From positions 31,976-95,975 of IMG/VR virus record IMGVR_UViG_3300030060_004838: a stretch of DNA of 64,000 nucleotides; one strand, given 5' to 3'. Each line of letters starts with the position of its first letter. The first letter of the stretch is position 1. The notes beneath the pieces were generated by a model. The model saw nothing but the letters and a program-made list of their open reading frames with translations. It had not been told where the DNA came from and did not search any database. The position numbers were made by a program, and so were the translations under genes. Origin of the DNA: a virus. Below, piece after piece: positions 38,583 to 50,323 of the stretch.

Positions 38583-41500
38583 TCACACCGTTAAATCTTC
38601 ATCTAATATTACTTCAGGGGTGGCTAATGTAGTAGCAACAAATCCTATATTACTGTTAAATCCTATTAGGTTATTAAAACCTATTGTAGTATTAGCACCT
38701 AAAGTAGTAGTGCTTTTTGTCACTTTTAATTTCATAGGTTTAATAATTGGTTCTATACCTTCTGTAATAGGTGCAGTTTTATCAGCATACCTATCCCCTC
38801 TTATTTGTCCATCTATCTCTTGATTTTTAATTATTATATCTGTATATTGTGAAGCCATATTTTTACTATATCTCCCAACAATAACTTTAGGTAATTGTCC
38901 AAAAATATTTTGTATTTCTAATACTTGATAAAAACCAATAGGTATTTTTTGTGATGGATAATCTAAAGTAATAATATGTCCAGGTTTTAAATATGGTATT
39001 TTAGTTTTTGAAATACTAAACTTAACTTGTGAATTTAATGAATTAATAGTTTCAAGTTCTGATAAAGCCCTATCACTTGCAGCCTTCTGTGTTTTGATAG
39101 TTAGGTCTGTTATTTCTTTAGATATTGTTCTGCCTATTTCTTTAATAGATTTTCTATCTCTTGCTACACCTTTTACTGCATCACCAAATACAGTAATATT
39201 GTTGAAGAAATCAAAAGTAGATTTGATTCTTTCTATATTACTAACTTGACTGTCAATATCATTTTCTGACAGCACCACATCAGTTTGCCAAATATTAGGT
39301 ATAGAATCAATACTTTTAATATCTCTACCATCAATATACAATCTTTTATTTTTATAACTTAATAATTTATTAATTACATAAAAAGCGTTATTACCTTGAT
39401 AATTATTACCTATAAAATACAAATCGGTATTAGTATCATATTGCGGAGTATATTGCACATTATTATTTTCTAATATACTATTTACTGTTTCATCTACTTC
39501 TTCTACTATATCTACCGTACTTCCTATATTACATCTTTTAGTGGTATTACTTGCAGGACTTCTAAAAGTTGTTATTGTAAATGCTTCACCTATGGAAACA
39601 ATACCCTTTAGATTAACCATGCTTCCAGAAAATATAATTCTATCACGGTCTGTAAATGAACCTGAACCCGTAAATAATAAATCTTTTTGAACATCTTTTA
39701 TACCGTCTGTTAATAAACAATAATAAGACCTGTCTTTTATAAAAGTATTATTACTACCATCAACAGTTGCAAAACTATTTTTTACTCTTTTAACAACATA
39801 ATCTGAATTAGGTTTTCCATCTACATCTAACCCTACATACATAGATAATACTGCTTCATTAGATTCGGTTAATACAGTACTCGGTGAACCTCTTATTGGG
39901 AAAATATTTGAATTACCTATAACTGTATAACATTTTTTCTCAGCAGGCATACGAGTAAATCTATTACTCATTCTATACATTTCAACATCATTAGGTGTAA
40001 ATTCAAAAGTACAATCTTTTGCGATTCTCATAACTCTATAAATTTTAGATAGTTGATGGCTACCACTACTATAAGGTACATTATCTATTTCTAAATAATG
40101 ATTGACTAATGTTCCCGTATGACTAATTTTATGACTAATAATTTGATGTATATGTTCTGGTTCTCCCTCTTGTATTTTACCTCTATCACTATCATTTTGA
40201 AGTGTAACTTCACCTGAATGGCGAGGCGTTTCTGAAACCAAATAATGACCCGTCAAATCATTTACAAATTGAATCCAATGGTTTAATCTTGTAAATGCAT
40301 TATGTGTAGTAGAATTAAGGATTCCATCATTAGTTGCTGAACCAATATCTGATTGTGTAATTTTAATTACTGCTCTACCATTTGTTGTAGAACCGTTAGC
40401 ATTAACAGTTAAACTTCCACTTGTTTGAGATAAATTATCTAATTCTATAACTGATATATTATCTGCAAGAAGACTTAGATTAAATTTAAAAAATATTTCA
40501 GCCCCGTATATTTGGTCTGAATGTTCTAATAAATTATCTCCATCTTCATCCATTACTGTTGCACCACCTGTTGATGATAAAAATCTAAAATCATTTACTC
40601 CTTCAGAACCATATGCTGTACTTCCTGTCCAACCATATGTAGTTCTATTATCATATACTATATTTTTAAAATCATAAGCATAAAATATAGAAGGAAATAC
40701 ACTTCGACTATCTGTTAAACAAAAAGATAAATGTAAGTTCGGTATTGTTGCCCCATCAAATATTTCTTCTTTGTTAAGAGTTGTCTGTTCAATATAATTA
40801 TCTGAACTATCATATCTATAACCTACTTTTGAATGGTCGTGTCCTCTTAACGCTTTTATAATACAAGTAGTATCTGTATATAAATGACTTGGTGCATAAC
40901 CAATAGGTCTATTATTAGCAGTTGCTTGAGTGTCACCCCATTGAGCAAGTGCATCAAATACCCTTGAATATTCTTTTCGAGTAGTTCCTGTACCACTTCT
41001 TGTTGATATATCACTTGTATCAAAAGTAAAACCAACAGTAGAAGTTGGGGTACCAAATTTTAATGCATTTGTTGTAATTGCTTCGTATAAATTATTTCTT
41101 GCAGGTGAGTTATATTGTAAATGGAAAGGAATAAATAAATGAAAACCTTTTTGTTTTTCAGCAGCAGTTTGAGTAGTAATTGTTGTACCTTCTAAATACC
41201 CTTTATAATATTCATCATCATCTTGAATTCCTCCTAAGATTGTAGTATAGTTAAAGAAATAATTTTCTACTGTTCCCGAAGACCATAGTAAAGTATTAGG
41301 TTGATAACTTCCTTCATTTGTACTAATTGTTCCTGCATTTCTTGATTGAGGTTTTATAGTTTGAGATTCAGAAGCAATTTTAGGTTTTCCTGTATAGTCG
41401 CATCTTTTAACAGCAGTTCCATAAATAACATTTTCTAAATTTGTTCCATTTGCTTCTGCATGATTTAAATAAATTCTATGTTCGGTAGTTAAATCAGCAC

Positions 41501-44500
41501 CTGTAAGAGTAATAATAATATCTTGTGAAGAACCAATAGCAGAACCAGCAATAGTAACAGTATTTCCTGCTTCATAAAATGCACCTTTATGATGAACATT
41601 TTTTCCTGAAAATACACTACTCGCTGCTTCATGAAATATTATAGATGATATTGTTGTTGCATTATCTACTATAATATCACATCTAAATCCTATTGCCCTA
41701 TTAGTATTATTAGTTGTTGTTGCTACATTTGTATATGTACCAGCAGTTGCACCAGCAGGTGCTTGAGTAATTCTTGATACTAATTGAGTTGCTAATATTC
41801 CTGTAACTGTATGAAATGCCCCTTGTACAAAATTAGAAGAACCCGAATTTGCTAATCTATAACCACCGTTAATATGTGTTGTTGCTAAAAGATGAGATTG
41901 ATATGTACCAAATAAGTTAGTAATACCAGAATTAAAGTTATTAAAATCTGTATATAAATATACAAAGTCTAATGTTGGTGTTGTAGTAGGTCCATTTGTT
42001 GTAATATAATATGGTATAGCAAGACCATTATGAGCACCTGTATCACTATATGATGAAGTTGGTGAACCACCATCTATACTAAATCCTGTTATATTAGGGT
42101 TGCCCTTAGTTGAAGAAAATACATCAAGTTGAGCATTATTATGTTCTATTAAATCACCTAAAGGTTGTAAATATGAATATCCTCTTTTTCTATTTTTACT
42201 TATATCAGGTAAATTTTCATAATCTACTTCATTAAAATGCCAATCATATGTAACTTCTATTAGTCTTGCTAATCCCATTCTTTTTAATTCAGAAGTATTT
42301 TTATCAGAACCATGTATAGGTAATATTTCGTAACTTGAATCTGATTCTACTGTATCTGATATTCTTCCTTTATAATTACTATGCGCTATACTTGATTCTG
42401 TTTGTGTACCTTTTGTTTTAAAAGTAATAGCATAGTTAGACAAATCTCTATTAATAAACCCTATACTGTTTGTTCTTTTATAACTATCAGGGTATATATC
42501 TCCCGTTGAGAATAAATAAAAGTTTTCTATGCTTTTATCAAATGCTTCATAATTTTCTCTATAACTATAAATTGTATTAGCGGTGTTTGCTGTTATACCA
42601 TCAGGAAAACCTATTCTTTGAGATACTTTAGGATAATAACTTGTTAAACTATTTTCTTTATATGCAAAGGAAGGACTTAATACTGCACCCCATTCAGGCG
42701 GTTGATTTTTAATATCAGTAGGCATTTTAAGAATATCCCAAAATCTTGTACCCTCTATATTATGAAATCCTTCTCTACCTTCAGGTGAATTTTGTTTTAA
42801 CCATATATCTGTTATTACAGATTGATAATCCCATGCTCTAACTGTACCATCATATTCTACTCTAACTGCTGAAGCATAACCTGTAATTTGAGATTTATTA
42901 CCATACATGTTATTTAATTCTCTATTAGTACTACTATACTTAACATCCCAAACTCTATCTAAATATGCATTATTCCAAATCAAAGAACTTTCTGAATCCT
43001 GAAGACCAATATATCTCCATATAAAAGTTCCATAATTATCTTCAAATCTATAATCAATACCATCTGTATTTATAGGGTCATCAATATACCCTGGATTTGT
43101 AAAGGTTTTAGATGCACCATTATTATTAGTTTCACTACTTAGATAATGTAAAAATCCACCATTAGATAGACCTTGTGTATTTACAAAATATATACCTTGA
43201 GAGTTTGTCAAAGTTGTATCTAATGTATTATCAGCAGTTTTCGCTAAAACAACAGGGAAGATAGGTGCTAAAGTAATAAGAGATAGTCTATTTTCTAATG
43301 CTTCTATTTTCAAAACACCCATTTCAGTTGTGCTACTAATTGTATCATAATTTTGTATAGTATTTTCGGCAATATCTGTGGATATATTAAATCTATAATC
43401 AGGTAAATTAGCACTTATTTCATTACCCTTTATATTAGAAATAGGAAATCCTTGTGAAAATTGAGAATCATTAACTTTAAAATCTACTAAAAATTCTTCT
43501 AAAGCCCCTGTTGCAAGGTTAATTTTTTCACCATCAACAAATATTAAACCTTTATTTGAACACCCTTCTAATGAAGTAGGTCTGGTACTATTTGATAAAT
43601 TAGCAGATAAAGCCTTACCTAATGCGGTAGATTTTTTACTAATTTTTAAGTTATCTGCACCGTAGGTTTGATTCTTAGAAGAATAATTTGTTGCTTCTGT
43701 TAAAGTAATATCATATCCAAAGTTAGGGTCGGGAATACTTACTCTTGATGAACCATTCCAATATGTACCTGTTACTGCTGTTTCTGCTGATACACTTTGT
43801 ACTATACCTACTAATCTACATTTACCATTAATATTACAAAATAATGTATCTCCTGCTTTTATTTCTGGTGTAGAACCTAAAGCGTTTGAACTAAATATAC
43901 TAACTACTGTATCTCCATAATCAAAGTCTTTTATATTTACTGCGCCTCCATCAAATGTTAAAGAAGTTAAATCATTAACAGGATTATTTGTACTATAAAT
44001 ATAATCTGATGTATGAGTAAAGTTATCATTAACTACAATATCCAATACTTTAGAAACTTCATCTCTACCTGTTATTTTATACTTTAACACTCCACCTTCT
44101 AAAGAATCTTCCATATATTCTATATTACCTTCAAATATTTTATTATCAAAAATAGCATTACCATTAATATATTCATATAAATTAGGAACATTTTTTACTG
44201 TAAAACTACCCCTAACTTTAGTTTTAATTTGATAACAATCATAAGTATTATACAATGGTCTAACATATTTTAAATTATTATCACCATATTGTATAGGTAT
44301 TCTAAAACCTGTTAAATCTTTATCTCTAATAAATAATTCTGTATTAGATAAAAACGAATCTGCAATTTGTATTGTATTACCATCTCTTAGTAAATTAGTA
44401 CCATCCCAAATAGTATCAATATTAAAATTATTCATAAACAAATTTGTTCTTCCATTATAACTATAAACAAATGCTGTTGCATTTACAATGGGGTCTAATG

Positions 44501-46211
44501 ACCAATCACCTGTACACTCTTGCCAAACACCTTGAGTTAATATATTTCTTCTATGTGTAATTGTTAAAACCTGTTCAAAACCATCTGTTCCTTGAACTGG
44601 GGCTGAATTAAAATCTCCAACAAATATATGATTTCCCACTCTTAATTTATTTAAATTGTCACTATGAGCAGAACCATCAGGGTTTAATGCTGCAACATCA
44701 GAACTTCCCCATATTGTTCTTAAATCTTGAGTTGAATTTAAACCTTTAATTGTTAAACTCCAACCCGTTGTACTTGAGTTAGCATTACCCATTAAAGGAA
44801 TACTCATTCTTCCTTCATACTCAAGTTCATCTATTTCTTCTCTTAAACTTATTTTATCATACTCTTTAAGTTTTAAATCTACTAATCTATTAGGGTCGGG
44901 TATATTTACTTCAACATAATTACCTACATTTACTATTGATTCATAAATATCTATATTTGATACTTGAGGTATTACATTATTTTTAGTATCTGAGTTTTCA
45001 TATTCAATATATCTTTTAATATCTGAATCATAAGATTCTTTACTTAGACCTGTTGAATGGTGTCCATCTCTATTAATATTTTTAAAACATTTATCCCATT
45101 CACCTAAACTTGAATCATAACTATCCATAAAGTTATTTGTACTCCATGTTGAAGCAGCACCACCACCAACAATTTTTTGTTGTATTACCCCTCCTATTTG
45201 TCTTAAATTATCATCAGCAATTTTTAAACTATCTGTTATTAAACCAAATTGACTATATCTTGATTTATCTTTAATAAAATTACCATGAACAGCAGTAGTT
45301 TTAAAACAAATAGATGAACCATGTTTATGTAAATCAGGGGTAGTTAAATGAAATAAACTATGAGCAGTTGCTTGCTTTTTACCAAAATCAAAAGTTAAAT
45401 TACCACCACTAATATGTGCTGAAGTTTTAGTAACTTTATATTTTGTATCTCCTAATAATTTATTAACATCACATCTATCTTCATAAAAATAAAATGTTGG
45501 CCTACTAACTTCTACATATGTATCATGTCTTTCATCACTTGTAGTAGAATCACCTAATAACCCATAACCTACTGCTACTATATGTGTATCAGTTGAATCT
45601 GGACCTTTGTATATACTAATTTTAGTGCCTTTTGGAACTTCTTTATGATATGCAGGTTCAAAATCAAAACCATCTCCTAATACTTCATAAGTATGCAATT
45701 CTGTAATCTTAGCAATATGATGATTTAATGGGTCATCAGCATTTATTATAACAAAATAATCACTTGTAGTATCTAAAGCAGAACCACTAACAATAGTAGA
45801 TAAAGCACTTTGTCCTTCTAAACAAATTCTATTTCCTCTTGTTGCTGCGCTTACTTCTAAATAACTTTCAAGTGTATTATTAAAAGGATAAATTCTATTT
45901 AATACAGAATTAGTAGATGTCCCACCACCACTCCATTGAATATTTCTAACTTCAAAAACACTTGAAGCATTACTTGATAATGGTGTATCAGGTGAATTAT
46001 GTATTTCATAACAATTTATACTTTTACCAACATATGTATTTTTAGTAATTATTCTTGGGTTTTGGCTTACATTAATAAAAGCACTTCTAATATTAGTAGT
46101 TGCGGTATCATCATATGTTCCTGAAGTATGAGGCCATGTAGATGCAGGGCTAAGAAGTGGAACACCTATATTCAAGGGAATAATTGTTGAATTATATTCT
46201 ACATCAACCAT
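38583..46211 (-). CDS. Giant tail tip/baseplate protein (2542 aa)
   Basis: ATG 46211 lies in the stop of the preceding gene, with GGGGAAAGATA upstream; the 46256 extension is inside that gene. The protein is Ser/Thr/Asn-rich and mainly beta. Near the C-terminus, K-T-K-I-P-Y-L-K-P-G-H-I-I-T-L-D-Y recalls hub domains of baseplate/tail-tip proteins. Its size (about 12% of the window) and position before the fibres suit a J-like host-recognition protein. No protease or glycan-hydrolase motif was recognised. Confidence 0.65.
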   Translation of the reverse strand: MVDVEYNSTIIPLNIGVPLLSPASTWPHTSGTYDDTATTNIRSAFINVSQNPRIITKNTYVGKSINCYEIHNSPDTPLSSNASSVFEVRNIQWSGGGTSTNSVLNRIYPFNNTLESYLEVSAATRGNRICLEGQSALSTIVSGSALDTTSDYFVIINADDPLNHHIAKITELHTYEVLGDGFDFEPAYHKEVPKGTKISIYKGPDSTDTHIVAVGYGLLGDSTTSDERHDTYVEVSRPTFYFYEDRCDVNKLLGDTKYKVTKTSAHISGGNLTFDFGKKQATAHSLFHLTTPDLHKHGSSICFKTTAVHGNFIKDKSRYSQFGLITDSLKIADDNLRQIGGVIQQKIVGGGAASTWSTNNFMDSYDSSLGEWDKCFKNINRDGHHSTGLSKESYDSDIKRYIEYENSDTKNNVIPQVSNIDIYESIVNVGNYVEVNIPDPNRLVDLKLKEYDKISLREEIDELEYEGRMSIPLMGNANSSTTGWSLTIKGLNSTQDLRTIWGSSDVAALNPDGSAHSDNLNKLRVGNHIFVGDFNSAPVQGTDGFEQVLTITHRRNILTQGVWQECTGDWSLDPIVNATAFVYSYNGRTNLFMNNFNIDTIWDGTNLLRDGNTIQIADSFLSNTELFIRDKDLTGFRIPIQYGDNNLKYVRPLYNTYDCYQIKTKVRGSFTVKNVPNLYEYINGNAIFDNKIFEGNIEYMEDSLEGGVLKYKITGRDEVSKVLDIVVNDNFTHTSDYIYSTNNPVNDLTSLTFDGGAVNIKDFDYGDTVVSIFSSNALGSTPEIKAGDTLFCNINGKCRLVGIVQSVSAETAVTGTYWNGSSRVSIPDPNFGYDITLTEATNYSSKNQTYGADNLKISKKSTALGKALSANLSNSTRPTSLEGCSNKGLIFVDGEKINLATGALEEFLVDFKVNDSQFSQGFPISNIKGNEISANLPDYRFNISTDIAENTIQNYDTISSTTEMGVLKIEALENRLSLITLAPIFPVVLAKTADNTLDTTLTNSQGIYFVNTQGLSNGGFLHYLSSETNNNGASKTFTNPGYIDDPINTDGIDYRFEDNYGTFIWRYIGLQDSESSLIWNNAYLDRVWDVKYSSTNRELNNMYGNKSQITGYASAVRVEYDGTVRAWDYQSVITDIWLKQNSPEGREGFHNIEGTRFWDILKMPTDIKNQPPEWGAVLSPSFAYKENSLTSYYPKVSQRIGFPDGITANTANTIYSYRENYEAFDKSIENFYLFSTGDIYPDSYKRTNSIGFINRDLSNYAITFKTKGTQTESSIAHSNYKGRISDTVESDSSYEILPIHGSDKNTSELKRMGLARLIEVTYDWHFNEVDYENLPDISKNRKRGYSYLQPLGDLIEHNNAQLDVFSSTKGNPNITGFSIDGGSPTSSYSDTGAHNGLAIPYYITTNGPTTTPTLDFVYLYTDFNNFNSGITNLFGTYQSHLLATTHINGGYRLANSGSSNFVQGAFHTVTGILATQLVSRITQAPAGATAGTYTNVATTTNNTNRAIGFRCDIIVDNATTISSIIFHEAASSVFSGKNVHHKGAFYEAGNTVTIAGSAIGSSQDIIITLTGADLTTEHRIYLNHAEANGTNLENVIYGTAVKRCDYTGKPKIASESQTIKPQSRNAGTISTNEGSYQPNTLLWSSGTVENYFFNYTTILGGIQDDDEYYKGYLEGTTITTQTAAEKQKGFHLFIPFHLQYNSPARNNLYEAITTNALKFGTPTSTVGFTFDTSDISTRSGTGTTRKEYSRVFDALAQWGDTQATANNRPIGYAPSHLYTDTTCIIKALRGHDHSKVGYRYDSSDNYIEQTTLNKEEIFDGATIPNLHLSFCLTDSRSVFPSIFYAYDFKNIVYDNRTTYGWTGSTAYGSEGVNDFRFLSSTGGATVMDEDGDNLLEHSDQIYGAEIFFKFNLSLLADNISVIELDNLSQTSGSLTVNANGSTTNGRAVIKITQSDIGSATNDGILNSTTHNAFTRLNHWIQFVNDLTGHYLVSETPRHSGEVTLQNDSDRGKIQEGEPEHIHQIISHKISHTGTLVNHYLEIDNVPYSSGSHQLSKIYRVMRIAKDCTFEFTPNDVEMYRMSNRFTRMPAEKKCYTVIGNSNIFPIRGSPSTVLTESNEAVLSMYVGLDVDGKPNSDYVVKRVKNSFATVDGSNNTFIKDRSYYCLLTDGIKDVQKDLLFTGSGSFTDRDRIIFSGSMVNLKGIVSIGEAFTITTFRSPASNTTKRCNIGSTVDIVEEVDETVNSILENNNVQYTPQYDTNTDLYFIGNNYQGNNAFYVINKLLSYKNKRLYIDGRDIKSIDSIPNIWQTDVVLSENDIDSQVSNIERIKSTFDFFNNITVFGDAVKGVARDRKSIKEIGRTISKEITDLTIKTQKAASDRALSELETINSLNSQVKFSISKTKIPYLKPGHIITLDYPSQKIPIGFYQVLEIQNIFGQLPKVIVGRYSKNMASQYTDIIIKNQEIDGQIRGDRYADKTAPITEGIEPIIKPMKLKVTKSTTTLGANTTIGFNNLIGFNSNIGFVATTLATPEVILDEDLTV

Positions 46212-47511
46212 TATCTTTCCCCTCACTAAAATCATAATAAAGCATAATACTTTCAAACGGTGCTACTGTATTAAATATCTGACTATAATTTGTTGTATAT
46301 GTATTGGTAAATAATATACTTTCTATCTCTCCCATAAATTGCGTTTTACGATTATTGGGATATGATAGGGTTGGATTCTGCCCAATATATACATCAGTAT
46401 TATCTAAAGAAAAACTACCTGCGGTTGCCCCATGTGTCGTAGTAGCGACTTCTAAACCATTTACAAAGATACTCATTCTTCTTGTGGCTTGTTCATAACC
46501 GATAGCAATATGTGTGCTACTGTGAATATACATCGGCTCACGCTCAACAGGAACATATACTTTTGCTCTATCTCTAAATGTAGGTATTGGTGAACCTTCG
46601 GGAAGTGGATGAAATGCTATTGAGTGATGTGTAAAAATACCGCCTTTAGGAATAACCAGCATTACTTTACCTAATAATATACCATCTTCCGTGTACATTT
46701 CAGAACCAATAGGTATAGAATTTATTGGTGTTGGTTGATTGCCCGTAGGGTCATATATTACAACTGCCGATTGATTTGTATTTGTATCAAATAGTGAAGT
46801 TGGGTTTGATGATGGGGTATATTTTATTTCCCAACCTTCTGTATATTCATTACCTACATGAAAGAAAGGTGGCTGACCTGCCTCTTTTCCTACTATTTTA
46901 TATCTATCATATACAAATTGTGTATGGTAGTCATCAAATAATGTAACTGTTGTACCATCGGGTCTAACTTGATTTCTTTCTTTAGATACATCTGAGTAAT
47001 GATATTTTCTACTTGTAAATACATTACCTGATTCTAATACTGTTTCTGTACCATTTACTGTTAATTTAAATTGTACTTTATATTCAGCAGGATTATTTTG
47101 ATTATATGTAGTAGTATTAACTAAATTTAGAGTAATATTTGTATTATGAAATAAACACATTGAATGAGTATATCTTTCCGTATTAGGTAAATATTTTTGG
47201 TCTTGATTATCTGTATATACAAAACCAAAGTGATTAACATTATCTGCAATAGAAGGCATAGTTTTTTTATTTGATATATTACCTGCACCACCATTTGATA
47301 CTAAATCAGGATTAGTTTGTTGTGTATTATCTCCATAACCATTTACATCATATGGTTTTACAACAAATTGACCTGTAAAAGAACCATCAATAGACCACAA
47401 ACCATTATTTGTATTCATATTATGCTTTCCATATTCTAAATGAATATGTCCTACGCACATTGTAGGAAATACTAAACATTTTCCCTCATCAACATAAGCA
47501 CTCATTGTCAT
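46204..47511 (-). CDS. LamG/concanavalin-like tail adhesin (435 aa)
   Basis: TAAGGAGAGTATATT precedes ATG 47511. The C-terminal domain (about 330-425) has H-I-A-I-G-Y, M-S-I-F-V-N-G-L-E-V-A, V-Y-I-G-Q-N and F-M-G-E-I-E-S-I-L-F, the strand order of LamG/concanavalin-like lectins. These commonly bind cell-surface glycans. The N-terminal part is unassigned beta. A virion surface or baseplate location follows from the neighbours. Confidence 0.68.
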   Translation of the reverse strand: MTMSAYVDEGKCLVFPTMCVGHIHLEYGKHNMNTNNGLWSIDGSFTGQFVVKPYDVNGYGDNTQQTNPDLVSNGGAGNISNKKTMPSIADNVNHFGFVYTDNQDQKYLPNTERYTHSMCLFHNTNITLNLVNTTTYNQNNPAEYKVQFKLTVNGTETVLESGNVFTSRKYHYSDVSKERNQVRPDGTTVTLFDDYHTQFVYDRYKIVGKEAGQPPFFHVGNEYTEGWEIKYTPSSNPTSLFDTNTNQSAVVIYDPTGNQPTPINSIPIGSEMYTEDGILLGKVMLVIPKGGIFTHHSIAFHPLPEGSPIPTFRDRAKVYVPVEREPMYIHSSTHIAIGYEQATRRMSIFVNGLEVATTTHGATAGSFSLDNTDVYIGQNPTLSYPNNRKTQFMGEIESILFTNTYTTNYSQIFNTVAPFESIMLYYDFSEGKDNG

Positions 47512-47524
47512 AAATATACTCTCC

Positions 47525-48277
47525 TTAAATTACGAATGCTACCTCAAAATCTAATGTAAAAGTAAGATATGGAATACCTGCTGTAACTTGAGAATTAAAA
47601 CTTCTAATAAATCCTCTAAGTCCTGATACTTCCTCCGTATCTTGTAAAGGTTTAGGAAAGTTAGAATGGTCGGGTATAGAACCAAATATTGTACCTTTAT
47701 TATCTTGATTTCTTGTTTTATATGTAAAAGGTATTAATGGTAAATGTTCAACGGGTGTTAATGCACCACCTGATGCTTCAGATAACCCTGTATGATATTC
47801 AAACTGATGATTAACTCTACTTGGTACTAATATAATTAACTCATTCATAGATTGATGTTTTTGAAATCCTGAAGAATCAACATAAGAATGCAATAATTGT
47901 GCTATTTCAAATGCTGTCATTTCAACAGTTGGATTTGCTGGTTCTGTACCTTCTACATCATCAAAAGATTTACTTATCACTTGATTAGTTATAATACCTG
48001 ATAAACTAATTGCTTTATTAGCCATACCTAAATCCATTCCTATTGTTTGAGATTCACCTGTAACTACACCTACACCCGGAATTGGAATAGATGGAATTGT
48101 TCTTGAAGTAGTAATATTTACACTTTCACATTTTAAACCAATTCTATTAGTTTCAAAATTCTTTCCTGTATGGTCATCATTTCTTGCTTTTAAATTTAAA
48201 AAAACATGATGTAAAGGTTTGCTACTATCTGCACTTGACATAGCATCTGTTAAATATTCAGTATTGTATATTGTCAT
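47525..48277 (-). CDS. Distal tail / baseplate protein (250 aa)
   Basis: AGGTGATTAAA gives ATG 48277. The product is mixed alpha/beta with P-S-I-P-I-P-G-V-G-V and a beta-rich end. Its position directly after the tape measure gene is that of the distal tail protein in siphoviruses. No sequence signature was recognised, so the role rests on synteny. Confidence 0.5.
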   Translation of the reverse strand: MTIYNTEYLTDAMSSADSSKPLHHVFLNLKARNDDHTGKNFETNRIGLKCESVNITTSRTIPSIPIPGVGVVTGESQTIGMDLGMANKAISLSGIITNQVISKSFDDVEGTEPANPTVEMTAFEIAQLLHSYVDSSGFQKHQSMNELIILVPSRVNHQFEYHTGLSEASGGALTPVEHLPLIPFTYKTRNQDNKGTIFGSIPDHSNFPKPLQDTEEVSGLRGFIRSFNSQVTAGIPYLTFTLDFEVAFVI

Positions 48278-48282
48278 TTTAA

Positions 48283-50319
48283 TCACCTATAAATTCCTGT
48301 TGGGCTTGTTCTTTGCATTTCTAATGAAATTTTTCTACTTAGTTTATTTGCTATATCATTTAATTCTGTATCTGATGCGCCTAATCTTCCATTTACATTT
48401 ACTGTAATATTATTTGTCATACCGCCTAATTGATTATTAGGTGTAACATAATTTCCCGCCTTTAAATTAACTATTTCAGGTCCTCTTTCTCCTACTAAAT
48501 AACTTCCTGATTTATTTACCATACCACCATTAGCCATAGCACCATCAAGTCCTACAAGTCCTAATAACCAATTTTTAACTTTAGCACCAAAGAGAAGAGA
48601 AGCAAAACCAGCAACAATAGCAGCAGGTAGACTAAAAGGTAGTGCCATCATAAATATTTTTATAGCACCAGCGAGAAGAACTAAATCATATACTGCTGAT
48701 GCTATACTATCAAATTTATCTACTCCTTCTTTAAAATAATGTCCAAATAAACCCTCAAAGAACAATGTAACTAATCCCCATAATATATCCACAAAGAATA
48801 GTTCAATAAATGCTATAAATAAATCTTTTAAAGCATATAGTATTGTTTGTAAAGCAGCCCACGCTTCACCACTATTACCATTAAATAAAGCACCGATAAA
48901 TGCTATCGTAGCACCAAATAAATCACCAATAACAATAAATATTTCAATAATACCTTGATATATATTAAATAAAAATCTACCAGCCACAGAAATAAAATTA
49001 CTTACCATATCAAAGAAACCTGCTTCTTTTAAAGCCATTAAACCAAATATTAATAGTGGAATCCACATAAACATACCTCTTAACATTCTCATCGCTAATC
49101 TTGCAAATCCTTTAAACATTTCTTGAGCCTTAGCCATTTTATCTTTCATTGTAGGATGGTCTTTATGAAATTTAGCCATTCCTCTAAATATACCTGTAAT
49201 TAAATTACCACCTGGAATTTTATCTAAAAATCCTGTAACTTTTCCAATCATTTTTTTCATAAATTTTTGTTGTGGTGGGTCTTGTATAATTTTACCACCG
49301 TCTTGCATAGAAACAGTAATACCTTCATTAGTTAATTTACTAAATGCATTAGTTATTTCTGTTTGTGCATTTGTTATTTCATCAATAAATTTTCCTTCGC
49401 CCGAAGCCTTTTCTTGCTCTTGTAGTCTTATCAAATCTTCTTTAATTTTTAGTTCTTCTTTTAAATCTTCTATTCTTTCAGAATAATTATCAATACCATA
49501 TATAGCCATTAGTTGTTGTTTTTCTTCTAATTCTATTTTTTCTTGTTCTAATGCAATTTGTTCATTTACAGATTGTGCTATTTTGTCATCATTTTCTTCT
49601 CGTAGTTTAGCCAAATCTTTTTCTAATTTTTCTTTTTGACCATGAGAATCTATATATTGCATAAATGTTCTTTGCTGTTCATCTGTTATAGCATTAAACC
49701 TTCTAAGTTGTTCATCAGACGATTGTGCATCTATCGTACCAAATATTATATTTCTATATGACTGTCCTTGTTTTAATAAATTTTTAAAGTTTTTAACTCT
49801 ATTATTTAGCATATCTTTATCAGTTAATGCTAATTTTGCAGATGCATTCTCTATTCTATTTTGCATTTCTTCTAATGCTTTAGTTGGACCCATAATTTGT
49901 TCTAAATATTTATACTGTTCCGATTTGTAAAATGTAACTCTTTCTTCTGATGTTGCAGTATCATTGATAACTTTCTGAAGTAATTTTTCTGCTGCATCAA
50001 TATCCTTTTTTAATTTAACCTGCTTTGCTAATCTTTTAATTGCTTTATTTTCACTTTCAGCAATTGCTTCAGCCCTTTTATCTTGAAATTGTAAAAAGTT
50101 AGAAATAGCACGAACCCTATTCTGTATTCTCCAAAAACCTGTTCCTGAAGTTAAACGGGAAATAACTGTCCAAGCATTACCAGCAGCAGTACCTGATTTA
50201 GATAATTCTAAGAAAGTTTCTCTTAGTTTGTTTGATGTAGTAGCCGCATCTTGAATTGATTGAGTTAGGTTATCAAAAACTTCCTCAAGTTTTTCAGCGT
50301 CTTTTTTTACATCTGACAT
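48283..50319 (-). CDS. Tape measure protein (678 aa)
   Basis: GAAGTGATAAA precedes ATG 50319. Residues about 60-330 are helical coiled coil (Lys/Glu/Gln/Leu). Hydrophobic segments from about 410 to 590 (W-I-P-L-L-I-F-G-L-M-A-L, I-F-I-V-I-G-D-L-F-G-A) are membrane-active helices, typical of tape measures that span the tail and insert in the host envelope. The 678 residues would correspond to a tail of roughly 100 nm by the usual length rule. It follows two tail-assembly chaperone frames, the classical order. Confidence 0.82.
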   Translation of the reverse strand: MSDVKKDAEKLEEVFDNLTQSIQDAATTSNKLRETFLELSKSGTAAGNAWTVISRLTSGTGFWRIQNRVRAISNFLQFQDKRAEAIAESENKAIKRLAKQVKLKKDIDAAEKLLQKVINDTATSEERVTFYKSEQYKYLEQIMGPTKALEEMQNRIENASAKLALTDKDMLNNRVKNFKNLLKQGQSYRNIIFGTIDAQSSDEQLRRFNAITDEQQRTFMQYIDSHGQKEKLEKDLAKLREENDDKIAQSVNEQIALEQEKIELEEKQQLMAIYGIDNYSERIEDLKEELKIKEDLIRLQEQEKASGEGKFIDEITNAQTEITNAFSKLTNEGITVSMQDGGKIIQDPPQQKFMKKMIGKVTGFLDKIPGGNLITGIFRGMAKFHKDHPTMKDKMAKAQEMFKGFARLAMRMLRGMFMWIPLLIFGLMALKEAGFFDMVSNFISVAGRFLFNIYQGIIEIFIVIGDLFGATIAFIGALFNGNSGEAWAALQTILYALKDLFIAFIELFFVDILWGLVTLFFEGLFGHYFKEGVDKFDSIASAVYDLVLLAGAIKIFMMALPFSLPAAIVAGFASLLFGAKVKNWLLGLVGLDGAMANGGMVNKSGSYLVGERGPEIVNLKAGNYVTPNNQLGGMTNNITVNVNGRLGASDTELNDIANKLSRKISLEMQRTSPTGIYR

Positions 50320-50323
50320 TTTA